DNA from: Dehalococcoidia bacterium
GTDB taxonomy: Bacteria; Chloroflexota; Dehalococcoidia; Lucifugimonadales; UBA1123
Direction of reading: 5' to 3'
NCBI GenBank assembly: GCA_021295915.1
Contig: JAGWBK010000021.1
Coordinates: 1-63,235, forward strand
Length of the DNA: 63,235 nt
Position numbers and translations under genes: made by a program. Below are positions 27,300-34,878 of this stretch, in pieces (position 1 is the first letter of the stretch; every line of letters starts with the position of its first letter). A model generated the notes under the pieces. It saw nothing but the letters and a program-made list of their open reading frames with translations, searched no databases and was not told where the DNA came from.

Positions 27300-28790
27300 T
27301 CAGTCCCCGGCCTGAACTCCGACTGCACGCCTGCGTCGTCCCCCTGTCCCGGCGGGCGCCGGCCCCTTGAGGAAGGATGCGACCACACCGACGAGAAGCA
27401 GGAGTCCCATCGCGAGGTAAAGCGTATTCATGCCGGAGACGAAGGAGCGTCCCAGTCCGGGATCGTCGCCTCCGCCCACGTTGGAGAGGTCGGGTGCGTA
27501 TCCCATCGACACCATCGTAGCGGTCACGACGGCTGTGGCAACTGCAATCGAAGTCACGTTAGCTGAGTTGCGCACGAGGCTGAGTAACGCTGCCACGACA
27601 CCGTGCCGTCTGCCCTGCGACGCACTGAAGATCGACGCCGAGTTGGGCGAATTGAACAGACCTGTTCCTGCGCTCTGCAACACCATCCCACCGATAACTA
27701 CAGCGAGGGGAGTGGCCTCCGACACGCGCGATATGGTGAAGATGCCAGCCGACGCCAGCATGAGTCCGGCCACGTTGAAGATGCGGTAGCCGTAGCGATC
27801 GGATAGACGTCCCGCGACCGGCCCCATGATCGTCATGGTGATTGCCGTGGGAAGCATGATGAGTCCAACCTGGCTTGGCTGGTAGCCGAGCACACCCTGC
27901 AGGTAGAAGGGCATGATGAAGCGCACTGAGGCAACACTCAGGAAGGATATGAAGCTGGCCAGCACTCCTAATGAGAAGATACGGTGCCTGAACAGCGATA
28001 GGTCGAGCATCGGGGCTGGGGCGCGAAGCTCCCACCATATAAATCCTGCCAGCAGTGCGACGAAGAGAGTCCCAGCGCTGACAATCGTAGGTGAGAACCA
28101 GCCGAGCCGGTAGCCGTTCGTCATGAGCAATAGGAAGGTCACCAGCGCGGCTGTCGACATCGCCGCTCCGGGCCAGTCGAATCGCGCGCCCCGTCCCTCC
28201 CGGGAGAACAGCTTCGAGTCCATCAGCAGCAGCGCGCCAATGAGCGCGATTGACGCCAGCGGAAGGTTGACCAGGAACACCCATCGCCATCCGAGCGTAC
28301 TTACCAGGAAGCCTCCGAGTACAGGCCCGACCATCCCGCCGGTGCCGATCACGCTCATGTGGGTGCCGATGCCCTTGCCGCGTTCCTCTTCGGGGAACAC
28401 CGAGGTGATCATCGCCATGCCGGTGCCCTGGGTCATCGCGGCGCCCATTCCCTGTACCACTCGGGACAGCACCAGCATGAAGACACTGGACGACGTCGCG
28501 GCAAAGACCGACGCTCCCATCAGGAGCAGCAGTCCGACGATGTACACCTGCTTGCGGCCGACCATGTCGGATAGCCGGCCCATGGGGAGGAGCAGCGCGC
28601 TCACCGTGAGAGTCTGGGCGATGACGACCCACTGTACGGTGGGGAGGTCGGTCTCGAAGTGGCCCGCGATCGTTGGCAGCGCGACGTTTACGGTCCCGAA
28701 GGTCATCACCCCAGTGAAGGAGCCGAGACCGACTGCTGCGAACACCCACCACTTGTAGTGTGGGCTGCGAGAGACTTTGTGACTGAGCAA
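27300..28790 (-). CDS. MFS drug efflux transporter, DHA2 (EmrB/QacA) type
   Basis: This 496-residue transporter with fourteen predicted helices is of the drug:H+ antiporter-2 family. The motif A loop reads LSDMVGRKQVY, and the antiporter motif C appears as GTGGMVGPVLGGFLVS. The helix 1 element TVNVALPTIAGHF and the following VQWVVIAQTLTVSALLLP are typical of EmrB-like proteins. The C-terminus is short and basic. No EmrA-like adaptor or TetR regulator lies next to it, so substrate and control are unknown. Its start is followed outward by a repeat-rich gap. Confidence 0.92.
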   Translation of the reverse strand: MLSHKVSRSPHYKWWVFAAVGLGSFTGVMTFGTVNVALPTIAGHFETDLPTVQWVVIAQTLTVSALLLPMGRLSDMVGRKQVYIVGLLLLMGASVFAATSSSVFMLVLSRVVQGMGAAMTQGTGMAMITSVFPEEERGKGIGTHMSVIGTGGMVGPVLGGFLVSTLGWRWVFLVNLPLASIALIGALLLMDSKLFSREGRGARFDWPGAAMSTAALVTFLLLMTNGYRLGWFSPTIVSAGTLFVALLAGFIWWELRAPAPMLDLSLFRHRIFSLGVLASFISFLSVASVRFIMPFYLQGVLGYQPSQVGLIMLPTAITMTIMGPVAGRLSDRYGYRIFNVAGLMLASAGIFTISRVSEATPLAVVIGGMVLQSAGTGLFNSPNSASIFSASQGRRHGVVAALLSLVRNSANVTSIAVATAVVTATMVSMGYAPDLSNVGGGDDPGLGRSFVSGMNTLYLAMGLLLLVGVVASFLKGPAPAGTGGRRRRAVGVQAGD

Positions 28791-28900
28791 AGGCTGACCT
28801 CATGCAGAGGTCAGCCCAGTCTAGCACACGCCTTCATGGCTCCGTCTCTGGGGATGCAAACAGGAAGCTGTATCATCCTGGTCGGCACAGTGCTCGGACA

Positions 28901-29003
28901 GGGGCAGGTTTCAAACCTGCCCCAACGGACGGTGGCTGACTACCTCCACGGATGGGGGCATCCTTCGACATGCTCAGAGCCCGTCCCAGACTTGATCCGG
29001 GAA
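28901..29003. repeat. Cluster of intergenic palindromic repeats
   Basis: Three repeat types sit side by side: the family B palindrome (GGGGCAGGTTT/AAACCTGCCCC, 28901-28923), the family C core in inverted orientation (28961-28978), and a CCCAGACTTGATCCGGGA-type sequence near 28985-29002. All are non-coding and lie between the MFS gene and the Calx-beta gene. Confidence 0.8.
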
Positions 29004-29021
29004 CGAACGATGTATTGATTG

Positions 29022-31035
29022 CTATTCCTGCGTTTCCTGGCAGATCAGGCTGACGGCAGGCGACCACTCTCCCAGGCCGTCTGTACCGAGCCAGCCGCGA
29101 ATGCGGATGTTGAGACTACCTTCTCCATCCAGCCATATCGTGCCGTACAGGGATGTGTACTTTGGATTGCCCTGGTCGGTCCTGAATTCGTGTGACACGT
29201 CACCAACGGCACCGTGTCTGGCGATATACGCCTCCCACCTGTCCGCCTGGCGGCCGTCACCGGGTCCCGCCCGGAAGACTTTGAAGTTCTTCCTACCTGT
29301 GCAGGAGTCCAATTTGAACAGGTTGGCGTTGAGTTCCACGACATCGGGATGAAGAACCTCCGAACCTGGGCTCACCGTCCAATACCCTGCAGGGGTGCCC
29401 ACGTTCAGCGCCGGGTCGCCTTCATCGTCGTCGATGATGGTGACTGTCGTCGTGGCGTACGTACCCGCTGTCACGCCAGCTGGCAGATCTCCGAAACCGA
29501 GCTGCACGCTTTCGCTATCGTCATTCCAGAAGTCCTGAACGGCCGTGATTGTGAACGACTTCCCGGTATCGCCGGAGTTGAACTCGACGCTGATGGGCAC
29601 TCCGTGGTAGTCGGTCGAAGATGCGCCCCCCTGGTTCATCGTCACGAACGGGACCGTCACGGTGCGCTCGGGGTCCTCGCTCAAGACAACCTTGATCGTC
29701 GTGCTGCCGCCCTCGTCGACCGAATAGGCTGGCTCCTCGAATGATACTGTTACTGCGTTCCCATCGTCATCAACTATGGTGATCGGGTAGTGGTCCCGGC
29801 AGATGAAATTGCAGGAGTCGCCGTTGGGATCCAGAAGACCGATTTCGGTAGATGCCCCAGCCACACTCTCCAGCGCCAGTCCGAATTGCTCATCCTCCTC
29901 GTAAGTCTCGTCATCGACGATTGTCAGGATCGCCGCAATTTTTCCGACGAGGGAACCGTTCACTTCTGCAAAGTCGGTGGGGACGAAAGTTAGATTTTCT
30001 GAATAGGCGGAGTAGTCGTCTGGGGAGGATGCATCGATGTCAGAGGCGGAGACAGACACTCTGAACGCCTCGACGTACGGGACACCCGGGGCCGCCCGTG
30101 CTACCAGGATAGCTTCAAAGGTGCCCACATCCTCCGCAACCGAGTACTCGGTCTCTTCGAAAGATACAGTGATCGCCGGGCCCTCCTGTGAGATCACGCT
30201 CACGCTCACCATTGCGGCGCTGGTGTCGTAGCCGGATACCGAGTCCACGGTTGCGGTCAATGTGCCGCTCTGTGTTACTCCTGACGAGAAATCCGACCGC
30301 GAGAATGCGAGTGTGGCAGTGGCCTCTTCGGCAGCAAAGGCTACGGCGCCAGAGGTGGATGAGAGCCACGTCTGGTCCTGGATGAGGTCCACAGTCACAT
30401 CAAGTGCAGATGACGTGTCGCCGGTCCTGCCCAGCGTGAACACCAGTGGACCAAGGCCAGCGACGTATTCGCTCCTGCCGGCTGAATCTCGCTGCCAGGA
30501 CGTAGTATGTCCTTGTGGTGGCGCCATCCTCGGCCTTTACGGTCAGCGAAATATCGGTGATCGAGCCAGCCACTATCTGGGCCTGGGAGGTCAGCTTGTC
30601 ATCGTCTGACTCAGGCATCTCGATCTTGTCCCCTGCGGTGAACGATATGATCGACGCTGTGTCCTTCGTCGCGGTTGCTTCGACTGTGACCTGATCTGCA
30701 CTGATCGTGGCCGTGTAGAGTGAGACTTCCGGGTCGAAGTCCGGATACAGTTCCACGGCCTTGTCGTCCGCGACGATGGACAGAGACCTCAGAGTCGCGT
30801 CACTCGAAGCGTCGGTTGCTCTAACTTCGGTAGTATCACGAATGCCAGTGCTGTACTCCTGCCGGTCATTCTGAGCTGGCAGGAGTACTTCTTTCGTCGC
30901 CGGAGGGCCATCCTGGGAGCTGGCGGCCCATACCTGTCCGGCCCCACCGACTGCGATTGCCATGATCAAGGCCACTGCTATCAGGCCGGCGATCGTCGAG
31001 AAGCTCGCTGATCTGTGTTGTCCTGCCATTTCCAT
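29022..31035 (-). pseudogene. Secreted Calx-beta repeat surface protein, frameshifted
   Basis: The N-terminal frame starts at 31035 with a signal peptide (cleavage near VWA-AS) and a cadherin-like beta-sandwich domain of about 90 residues (LYPDFDPEVSLYTATI through TYYVLAA). The frame is lost near 30470-30500, and the rest continues in another frame to 29022. That part holds three Calx-beta-like units: LVFTLGRTGDTSSALDVTV, then FEETEYSVAEDVG ending in TIVDDD, then FEEPAYSVDEGGSTTIKVV ending in TIIDDDEGDPA. A C-terminal domain of about 100 residues is unassigned and contains two cysteines. Calx-beta units bind calcium and occur in adhesins. No sortase or other anchoring motif is visible. The break may be real decay or a sequencing error. 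Confidence 0.8.
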
Positions 31036-31467
31036 CTCGCCTCACTCTTCACCCTGCCTTCATTTATGCGTTCTTACTCTCAATATAAGACAAGATTATC
31101 TGGTAGGCGATAGAGAATTCACCCAACGTAATGGGTTAGGTACGGCCATGGTGGAGTCGTGCCGGTCAGCGGCAGCTTTCAGAGAGCCCTCGTGGCGCGG
31201 GTGCAGATTGGCAGCGCCGTCTGGGCCGGCAGTGAATGCCAGGTGGAAGCCTCCGGCTGTGAGGCGGGGTGGGAGTGGACTCCTCCACAGGTGCGGCGGG
31301 TGAGAGTCCGAGGAGTTTAAGTCAGCAGGAACGTCAGACGGCCTGAAGAAGATTTGGGGTCCTTGGGTGGACGCGCCTCAGATCAGGCTCGAGCGGAGGC
31401 CAGCGAGTTTATAGGGATCGCCCGGCGTGGGTCTGGCGAGATTGGCGGTTCGGGTCGACCTAGCGAC
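31036..31467. other. 430-base gene-free region, GC-rich and apparently structured
   Basis: No protein gene is visible on either strand. The first 100 bases look AT-rich and probably hold the promoter of the Calx-beta gene. The rest is GC-rich with several short complementary segments, for example GGCGC (31194-31198) with GCGCC (31214-31218), and GCCTC (31249-31253) with GAGGC (31261-31265). A candidate plus-strand T-box-like RNA within it is listed separately. Confidence 0.55.
31188..31378 (+). ncRNA. Candidate T-box-like leader RNA (weak)
   Basis: In T-box order the plus strand shows CAGAGAG, then GGGTGCAG, then GTGAATGCC, where GAA is followed by TGC as a possible specifier. About 120 bases on comes GGGTGGACGCG, resembling the T-box GGGTGGnACCGCG but lacking two bases. 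TGC (Cys) and the UGGA bulge would agree with the UCCA end of tRNA-Cys. Against it: the T-box match is imperfect, no clear terminator/antiterminator pair was found, and no aminoacyl-tRNA synthetase or amino-acid gene lies downstream. Confidence 0.25.
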
Positions 31468-32004
31468 CTATAGAGCTTCGGCGCCTTCTGCCTCTCCTCC
31501 ATCAGACCCTGCTTCGGCGGTGCGTGAGCCGAGTCGTTGGTCCATTATCAGCAGGCCGGTGCCGTCGTTGCCGATCAGGTCCATGTGTGCGTTGATCTCG
31601 TTGAGGGTCTTCTCTTCCTCGACCTGCTCGGACACGAACCACTCGAGCAGCACGTGGGTCGGGTAGTCCTTCTCGTCGATCGACAGCGCATACAGGTCGT
31701 TGATCATCGAGGTGACGAGTCGCTCGTGTTCGAGCGCGCTGCGCATCACGGAGTTTGGAGACTCGAACTCGATCTGCGGCTGCTCGATGGCGCGCAATGC
31801 CACACGTCCGTCCCTGTCGTTGACGTAGTCGAACAGCTTGAGCGCGTGTGCCGTCTCCTCCTCGAACTGGAGCCTCATCCAGTGGGCGAAGCCGTTGAGG
31901 TCGAGCGATTCGAAGTACGCAGACATCGAGAGGTAGAGGTGTGCCGAATAGAGCTCGTTGTTGATCTGTTTGTTGATTGCGTCCTGCAGCCTGTCGGATA
32001 GCAT
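31468..32004 (-). CDS. ftn: Ferritin (non-heme, FtnA-like)
   Basis: This 178-residue ferritin stores iron in a 24-subunit shell. Ferroxidase-centre residues are in place: E17 in NNELYS, Y24, E50 and H53 in FEEETAH, E94, Q127 and E130. The C-terminal 20 residues are an acidic, Ala/Gly-rich tail (ending EAEGAEAL), longer than in most ferritins. The start at ATG 32004 gives the usual MLSDRLQ N-terminus; an upstream alternative is rejected. It is the most promoter-distal gene of an iron locus, but a separate TACAAT -10-like box at 32064-32059 suggests its own promoter. Confidence 0.93.
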   Translation of the reverse strand: MLSDRLQDAINKQINNELYSAHLYLSMSAYFESLDLNGFAHWMRLQFEEETAHALKLFDYVNDRDGRVALRAIEQPQIEFESPNSVMRSALEHERLVTSMINDLYALSIDEKDYPTHVLLEWFVSEQVEEEKTLNEINAHMDLIGNDGTGLLIMDQRLGSRTAEAGSDGGEAEGAEAL

Positions 32005-32058
32005 GGGCCTTCCCTTAGTGTGTAGGTTCAATAGTTGGCGCCCATAAGGGCTGTTTAC

Positions 32059-32064
32059 ATTGTA
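32059..32064 (-). promoter_or_regulatory. Possible -10 box within an inverted repeat, upstream of ferritin
   Basis: TACAAT reads on the minus strand 55 bases before the ferritin ATG. It lies inside a small inverted repeat, TTACA-T-TGTAA (32055-32065), that could be an operator. No good -35 is seen. Similar TACAAT hexamers precede several other genes here (36930-36935, 59562-59567, 62260-62265). Confidence 0.35.
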
Positions 32065-32066
32065 AC

Positions 32067-32396
32067 CTAGACTGGTGACTTGGCCTGTCCGATTTCAGAG
32101 GCGAGCCGGACCTCGTAGCCTCTGAAACGGGCGTGACCGAGGATGAAGTCGGCCCTCGGGCCCGAGTGTGCATGTCTAAAGCCCTCGCTCCGGACCCACT
32201 CGCGCTGATGTTCCTTGGACTTCCACTGGGTGACGATCAGGTACTCTTCGAAGTCCTCGTCATCGTCGTCCAACTTCCACATCTGGAAGCGGATGAATCC
32301 GGGATGATTCTCGACGCCGCCCTGCTCGGAGAAGCGTTCCTCCAACTGATGCCCGGTGCCCTTCTGAACCCTGATCCTGTTGGTTCCGACGTACAT
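32067..32396 (-). CDS. IsdG/HmoA-like antibiotic-biosynthesis-monooxygenase domain protein
   Basis: This 109-residue dimeric alpha/beta-barrel protein resembles heme-degrading monooxygenases. The N-terminus MYVGTNRIRVQKGTGHQLEE matches the IsdG/HmoA pattern, in which the Asn (residue 6) contacts heme. The core FIRFQMWKLDDD and YLIVTQWKSKEHQREWVRS are typical of the fold, and a histidine pair (FRHAHSGP, near 74-76) could ligate heme iron. It starts 23 bases after the FecE gene, so it is probably cotranscribed. A role in freeing iron from imported heme is likely; a general ABM-domain function remains possible. Confidence 0.82.
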   Translation of the reverse strand: MYVGTNRIRVQKGTGHQLEERFSEQGGVENHPGFIRFQMWKLDDDDEDFEEYLIVTQWKSKEHQREWVRSEGFRHAHSGPRADFILGHARFRGYEVRLASEIGQAKSPV

Positions 32397-32419
32397 TGTC
32401 CTCTCCTTGCAGATCTCTG

Positions 32420-33223
32420 CTAACCAAGCCGATACGGGTAGCAGACCGGCCGCTGTGTGAGCGGGTCTTCAGAGACGTGTGCCCCTATCCCAAACACCTC
32501 CCTCAGCACATCCGGGTGAATCACCTCGCTTGCGGCACCGTCAGAGTGAATTCTGCCTTCCCTGATCGCGATCAACCGAGGACAGTAACGTGCGGCGAGA
32601 TTCAGGTCGTGAAGCACGACTATCACCGTTATTCCCTCTGAGCGATTCAGTTCCGACACGAGGTCCATCACCTCTAGCTGATGGCTAATGTCCAAGAACG
32701 TCACTGGTTCGTCCAGCAGCATCACTCGCGGCTGCTGGGCCATGGCCATCGCGATCCATGCCTTCTGTCGTTCGCCGCCTGAGAGTGTCACGAGTTTGCG
32801 GTCGGAAAGGTCTTCCAGGCTACACTTGCTGATTGTCCACTCGATGATGTCCCTGTCCTGCGCCGCGAACCGCTTGAGCCAGGAGACTTGTGGATAGCGG
32901 CCATAGCCGACGAGTTCGCGAACTGTCAGTTTAGGGGGAGTCGGCGGCGCCTGCGGTAGTGTGGCCATCTTCCTGGCGATCTGGCCAGTGGGCAGCTCGG
33001 GCAAGGACTTTCCGTCCAGATAAACAGTGCCGTGCTCAGGGGCAAGTATACGGCTAATCACCTTCAGCAGCGTAGACTTGCCTGAGCCGTTCGGGCCAAT
33101 GATGCCGACCATCTCCCCGGCGGAAACGCTCACGTCTACATCGTCCAGTACGGGGTGTCGATCGTACGCGGCGGTCAGATCCTCGACGCGGATGTTGGTC
33201 TCTGTGTCGCCCGCTGTGATCAT
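32420..33223 (-). CDS. FecE/BtuD-type ABC ATPase for iron complex or heme import
   Basis: This 267-residue ATPase of the iron-siderophore/heme/cobalamin importer class has Walker A GPNGSGKST (43-51), Q-loop Q91, signature LSGGER (147-152), Walker B MLLDEP (168-173) and switch H205. The D-loop motif FLDISHQ is characteristic of this class. It begins at ATG 33223, five bases after the stop of the small membrane gene upstream. A longer frame upstream lies within that gene and is not used. It works with the FecCD permease and the lipoprotein in the same operon. Heme is suggested by the adjacent HmoA-like gene; cobalamin or a siderophore cannot be excluded. Confidence 0.92.
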   Translation of the reverse strand: MITAGDTETNIRVEDLTAAYDRHPVLDDVDVSVSAGEMVGIIGPNGSGKSTLLKVISRILAPEHGTVYLDGKSLPELPTGQIARKMATLPQAPPTPPKLTVRELVGYGRYPQVSWLKRFAAQDRDIIEWTISKCSLEDLSDRKLVTLSGGERQKAWIAMAMAQQPRVMLLDEPVTFLDISHQLEVMDLVSELNRSEGITVIVVLHDLNLAARYCPRLIAIREGRIHSDGAASEVIHPDVLREVFGIGAHVSEDPLTQRPVCYPYRLG

Positions 33224-33228
33224 CAAGG

Positions 33229-33561
33229 CTAGGCCTCGGAGGTCATCGCCATGAAATGGCGCTCGACACGCCCGGACGCCAGCATGAATCCGATTGCCAT
33301 GAGCCACAGGAAGAAGGCAGTGCCAATGATCGGGTGCATGATGGTGGCAGAGTCGATCCAGATGAACTGCATAGCCAGTCCGATGATCGCCGATAGCGGC
33401 GCGATTTTCCTCAGGTTACCTCCGACCATCCACTGGTAACGTGCAGCTACGATCAGAGCAAGGCCGGCCGCTGCGAAACCGATCTTGCCAGTGAGCCATC
33501 TGATGTCGGCAACCGGTTTCAGCCACTGTTCCGGCGTCGCAAGAATGGAGGTGGAACTCAC
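33229..33561 (-). CDS. Small membrane protein B of the iron locus
   Basis: This 110-residue protein has three predicted membrane helices, around residues 25-41, 52-69 and 76-92; His-76 lies in ATIMHPIIGTAFFL. I place its start at the GTG 33561, which overlaps the TGA of the preceding small gene (GTGA), a standard coupling arrangement. Reading the whole region as a single 202-residue ORF instead would require a basic, unlikely middle segment. I do not recognise a family; the position between FecCD permease and FecE suggests a membrane accessory to iron or heme uptake. Confidence 0.65.
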   Translation of the reverse strand: MSSTSILATPEQWLKPVADIRWLTGKIGFAAAGLALIVAARYQWMVGGNLRKIAPLSAIIGLAMQFIWIDSATIMHPIIGTAFFLWLMAIGFMLASGRVERHFMAMTSEA

Positions 33562-33837
33562 CTCAGGGCGAAGACGACAAGTACGACAGCGCAGGCCCCT
33601 GACACCAGAGTGAACAGGCCAGACACTACGAACAGCCCTGGTAACTCCACCCAGGCCATAGAGACCACTGTTCACGGCGATGTACGTCATCGAGTGTTCG
33701 AAGGTGTCCTGGTCGGCGTCCGCTGCCCCACGTCCGATAACGGCAACGACTGTGAGAATCGCGGTCGCGAGAAGGAGCCGTCCCGCAGTACGAGCTGTTG
33801 CATCCGGTGGCCTTGCAGCTGAATCTTCTGACGTCAA
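33558..33837 (-). pseudogene. Small membrane protein A of the iron locus, with an apparent frameshift
   Basis: From TTG 33837 (GAGGAG eight bases upstream) the frame encodes one membrane helix (LLLATAILTVVAVIG) and then DTFEHSMTYIAVNSGLYGL. Past about 33671-33635 that frame turns into arginine-rich, improbable protein. The alternative frame gives a convincing helix, PGLFVVSGLFTLVSGACAVV, and ends in FALR-stop at 33558-33560. A frame change within that interval would restore a two-helix protein of about 92 residues ending exactly at the GTG of gene B. The frame change may be a sequencing error or real. The family is not recognised. Confidence 0.55.
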
Positions 33838-33840
33838 TAG

Positions 33841-34878
33841 CTAAACTCCTCGGCCGCCGATAAAGCGGGTCCTGTACAAAAGGAAGACGAAGAACGGTCC
33901 GCCGATAAGCGCGGTGATTATACCTACAGGCATTTCCAGAGGCGACAGCACCATACGTGCGCCGAGATCGGCCCACACCATCAAGGCAGCGCCGCCTATG
34001 GCTGAGGCAATTACAAGGTACGCATGGTTGTGACCACCGAGCAGCCGCATCACGTGCGGCACCATTAACCCAACGAAGCCAACCAGGCCGGCGACGCTCA
34101 CTGCAGAGGCGGCCAGCAGCGACGCCAGGGCTATGGCGGTCAGACGCATTCTCTCTGTTCGGACACCCAGACCGCGGGCCGCGTCGTCGCCAAGCTGCAT
34201 TACGTTGAGTTGTCGCACAAGCAACAGCGCCCCTATCAGTCCAAAGACGCTGTATAGCCAGACCAGTTCCAGGTGGTTCCAGCTCCGTCCCACAAGGTTG
34301 CCGGCCAACCAGAGAATCACCATCAAGCCAGTCGTGAACGCACCCAGCATCGAAGTCACGGCTACTCCGGCAAGCACCATGCGCATTGGCGAGGTGCCGA
34401 GACCAGGTTGCCACGACAGTAGATACACGAACACCGATGCGGCCATGGCGCCGCCAAAGGCGACCAGCGGAATGAATGTCGGCAGGCCGGGCATGAGTAC
34501 CATCACGGCCGTTGCCGCAAGTCCTGCCCCGGCGGTGACGCCGACGATTGTCGGCGCGGCCAGCGGATTCCTCATGACTCCCTGGAGCAGCACGCCAGAA
34601 ACGGCGAGATTCACTCCTACCAGGGCACCGACCAATGCCCTCGGCACGCGAAGATTCCATATGATCTGACGAGGGACACGATCGGCGTCGCCGACAACGG
34701 CGTTCAATACGTCAGAAGGGTTGATGAAGACTGCGCCGATTGAGATTGACAGGACCAGACCCCCGAGCAGTATGCCACTGCCGATGACCAGTACCGCTGA
34801 CTGGCGCACGTATGATGAGAGTCCGACCCTGGATGCGGAGGGTTGGACTCTCGAGGGGATGGAGTCTGCGAAACCCAT
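33841..34878 (-). CDS. FecCD-type permease of an iron complex/heme importer
   Basis: This 345-residue permease has about ten membrane helices and belongs to the BtuC/FecCD family. Family motifs are readable: AVVGDADRVPRQIIWNLRVP, GALVGVNLAVSGVLLQGVMRNPLAAP, LGDDAARGLGVRTERMR and GFVGLMVPHVMRLLGGHNHAYL. The dimer forms the transmembrane channel, and the ATPase-contacting loop is near LGVRTERMR. The start overlaps the stop of the binding-protein gene by one base (TAATG), and the stop is three bases from the next small gene, so the operon is tightly coupled. Confidence 0.93.
   Translation of the reverse strand: MGFADSIPSRVQPSASRVGLSSYVRQSAVLVIGSGILLGGLVLSISIGAVFINPSDVLNAVVGDADRVPRQIIWNLRVPRALVGALVGVNLAVSGVLLQGVMRNPLAAPTIVGVTAGAGLAATAVMVLMPGLPTFIPLVAFGGAMAASVFVYLLSWQPGLGTSPMRMVLAGVAVTSMLGAFTTGLMVILWLAGNLVGRSWNHLELVWLYSVFGLIGALLLVRQLNVMQLGDDAARGLGVRTERMRLTAIALASLLAASAVSVAGLVGFVGLMVPHVMRLLGGHNHAYLVIASAIGGAALMVWADLGARMVLSPLEMPVGIITALIGGPFFVFLLYRTRFIGGRGV

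Noticed and set aside
27559-28827. Long minus-strand frame of 422 residues in another frame of the MFS gene
   Set aside because: Composition is arginine/serine/proline-rich and it overlaps a clear transporter in the same direction; the transporter frame has all family motifs.
31036-31467. c-di-GMP, cobalamin or glycine riboswitch ahead of the Calx-beta surface protein gene
   Set aside because: On the minus strand I found no conserved core of these classes; only weak complementary segments are present.
33626-34660. Minus-strand frame of 344 residues overlapping the FecCD permease
   Set aside because: Arginine-rich and without hydrophobic pattern; the permease frame is unambiguous.
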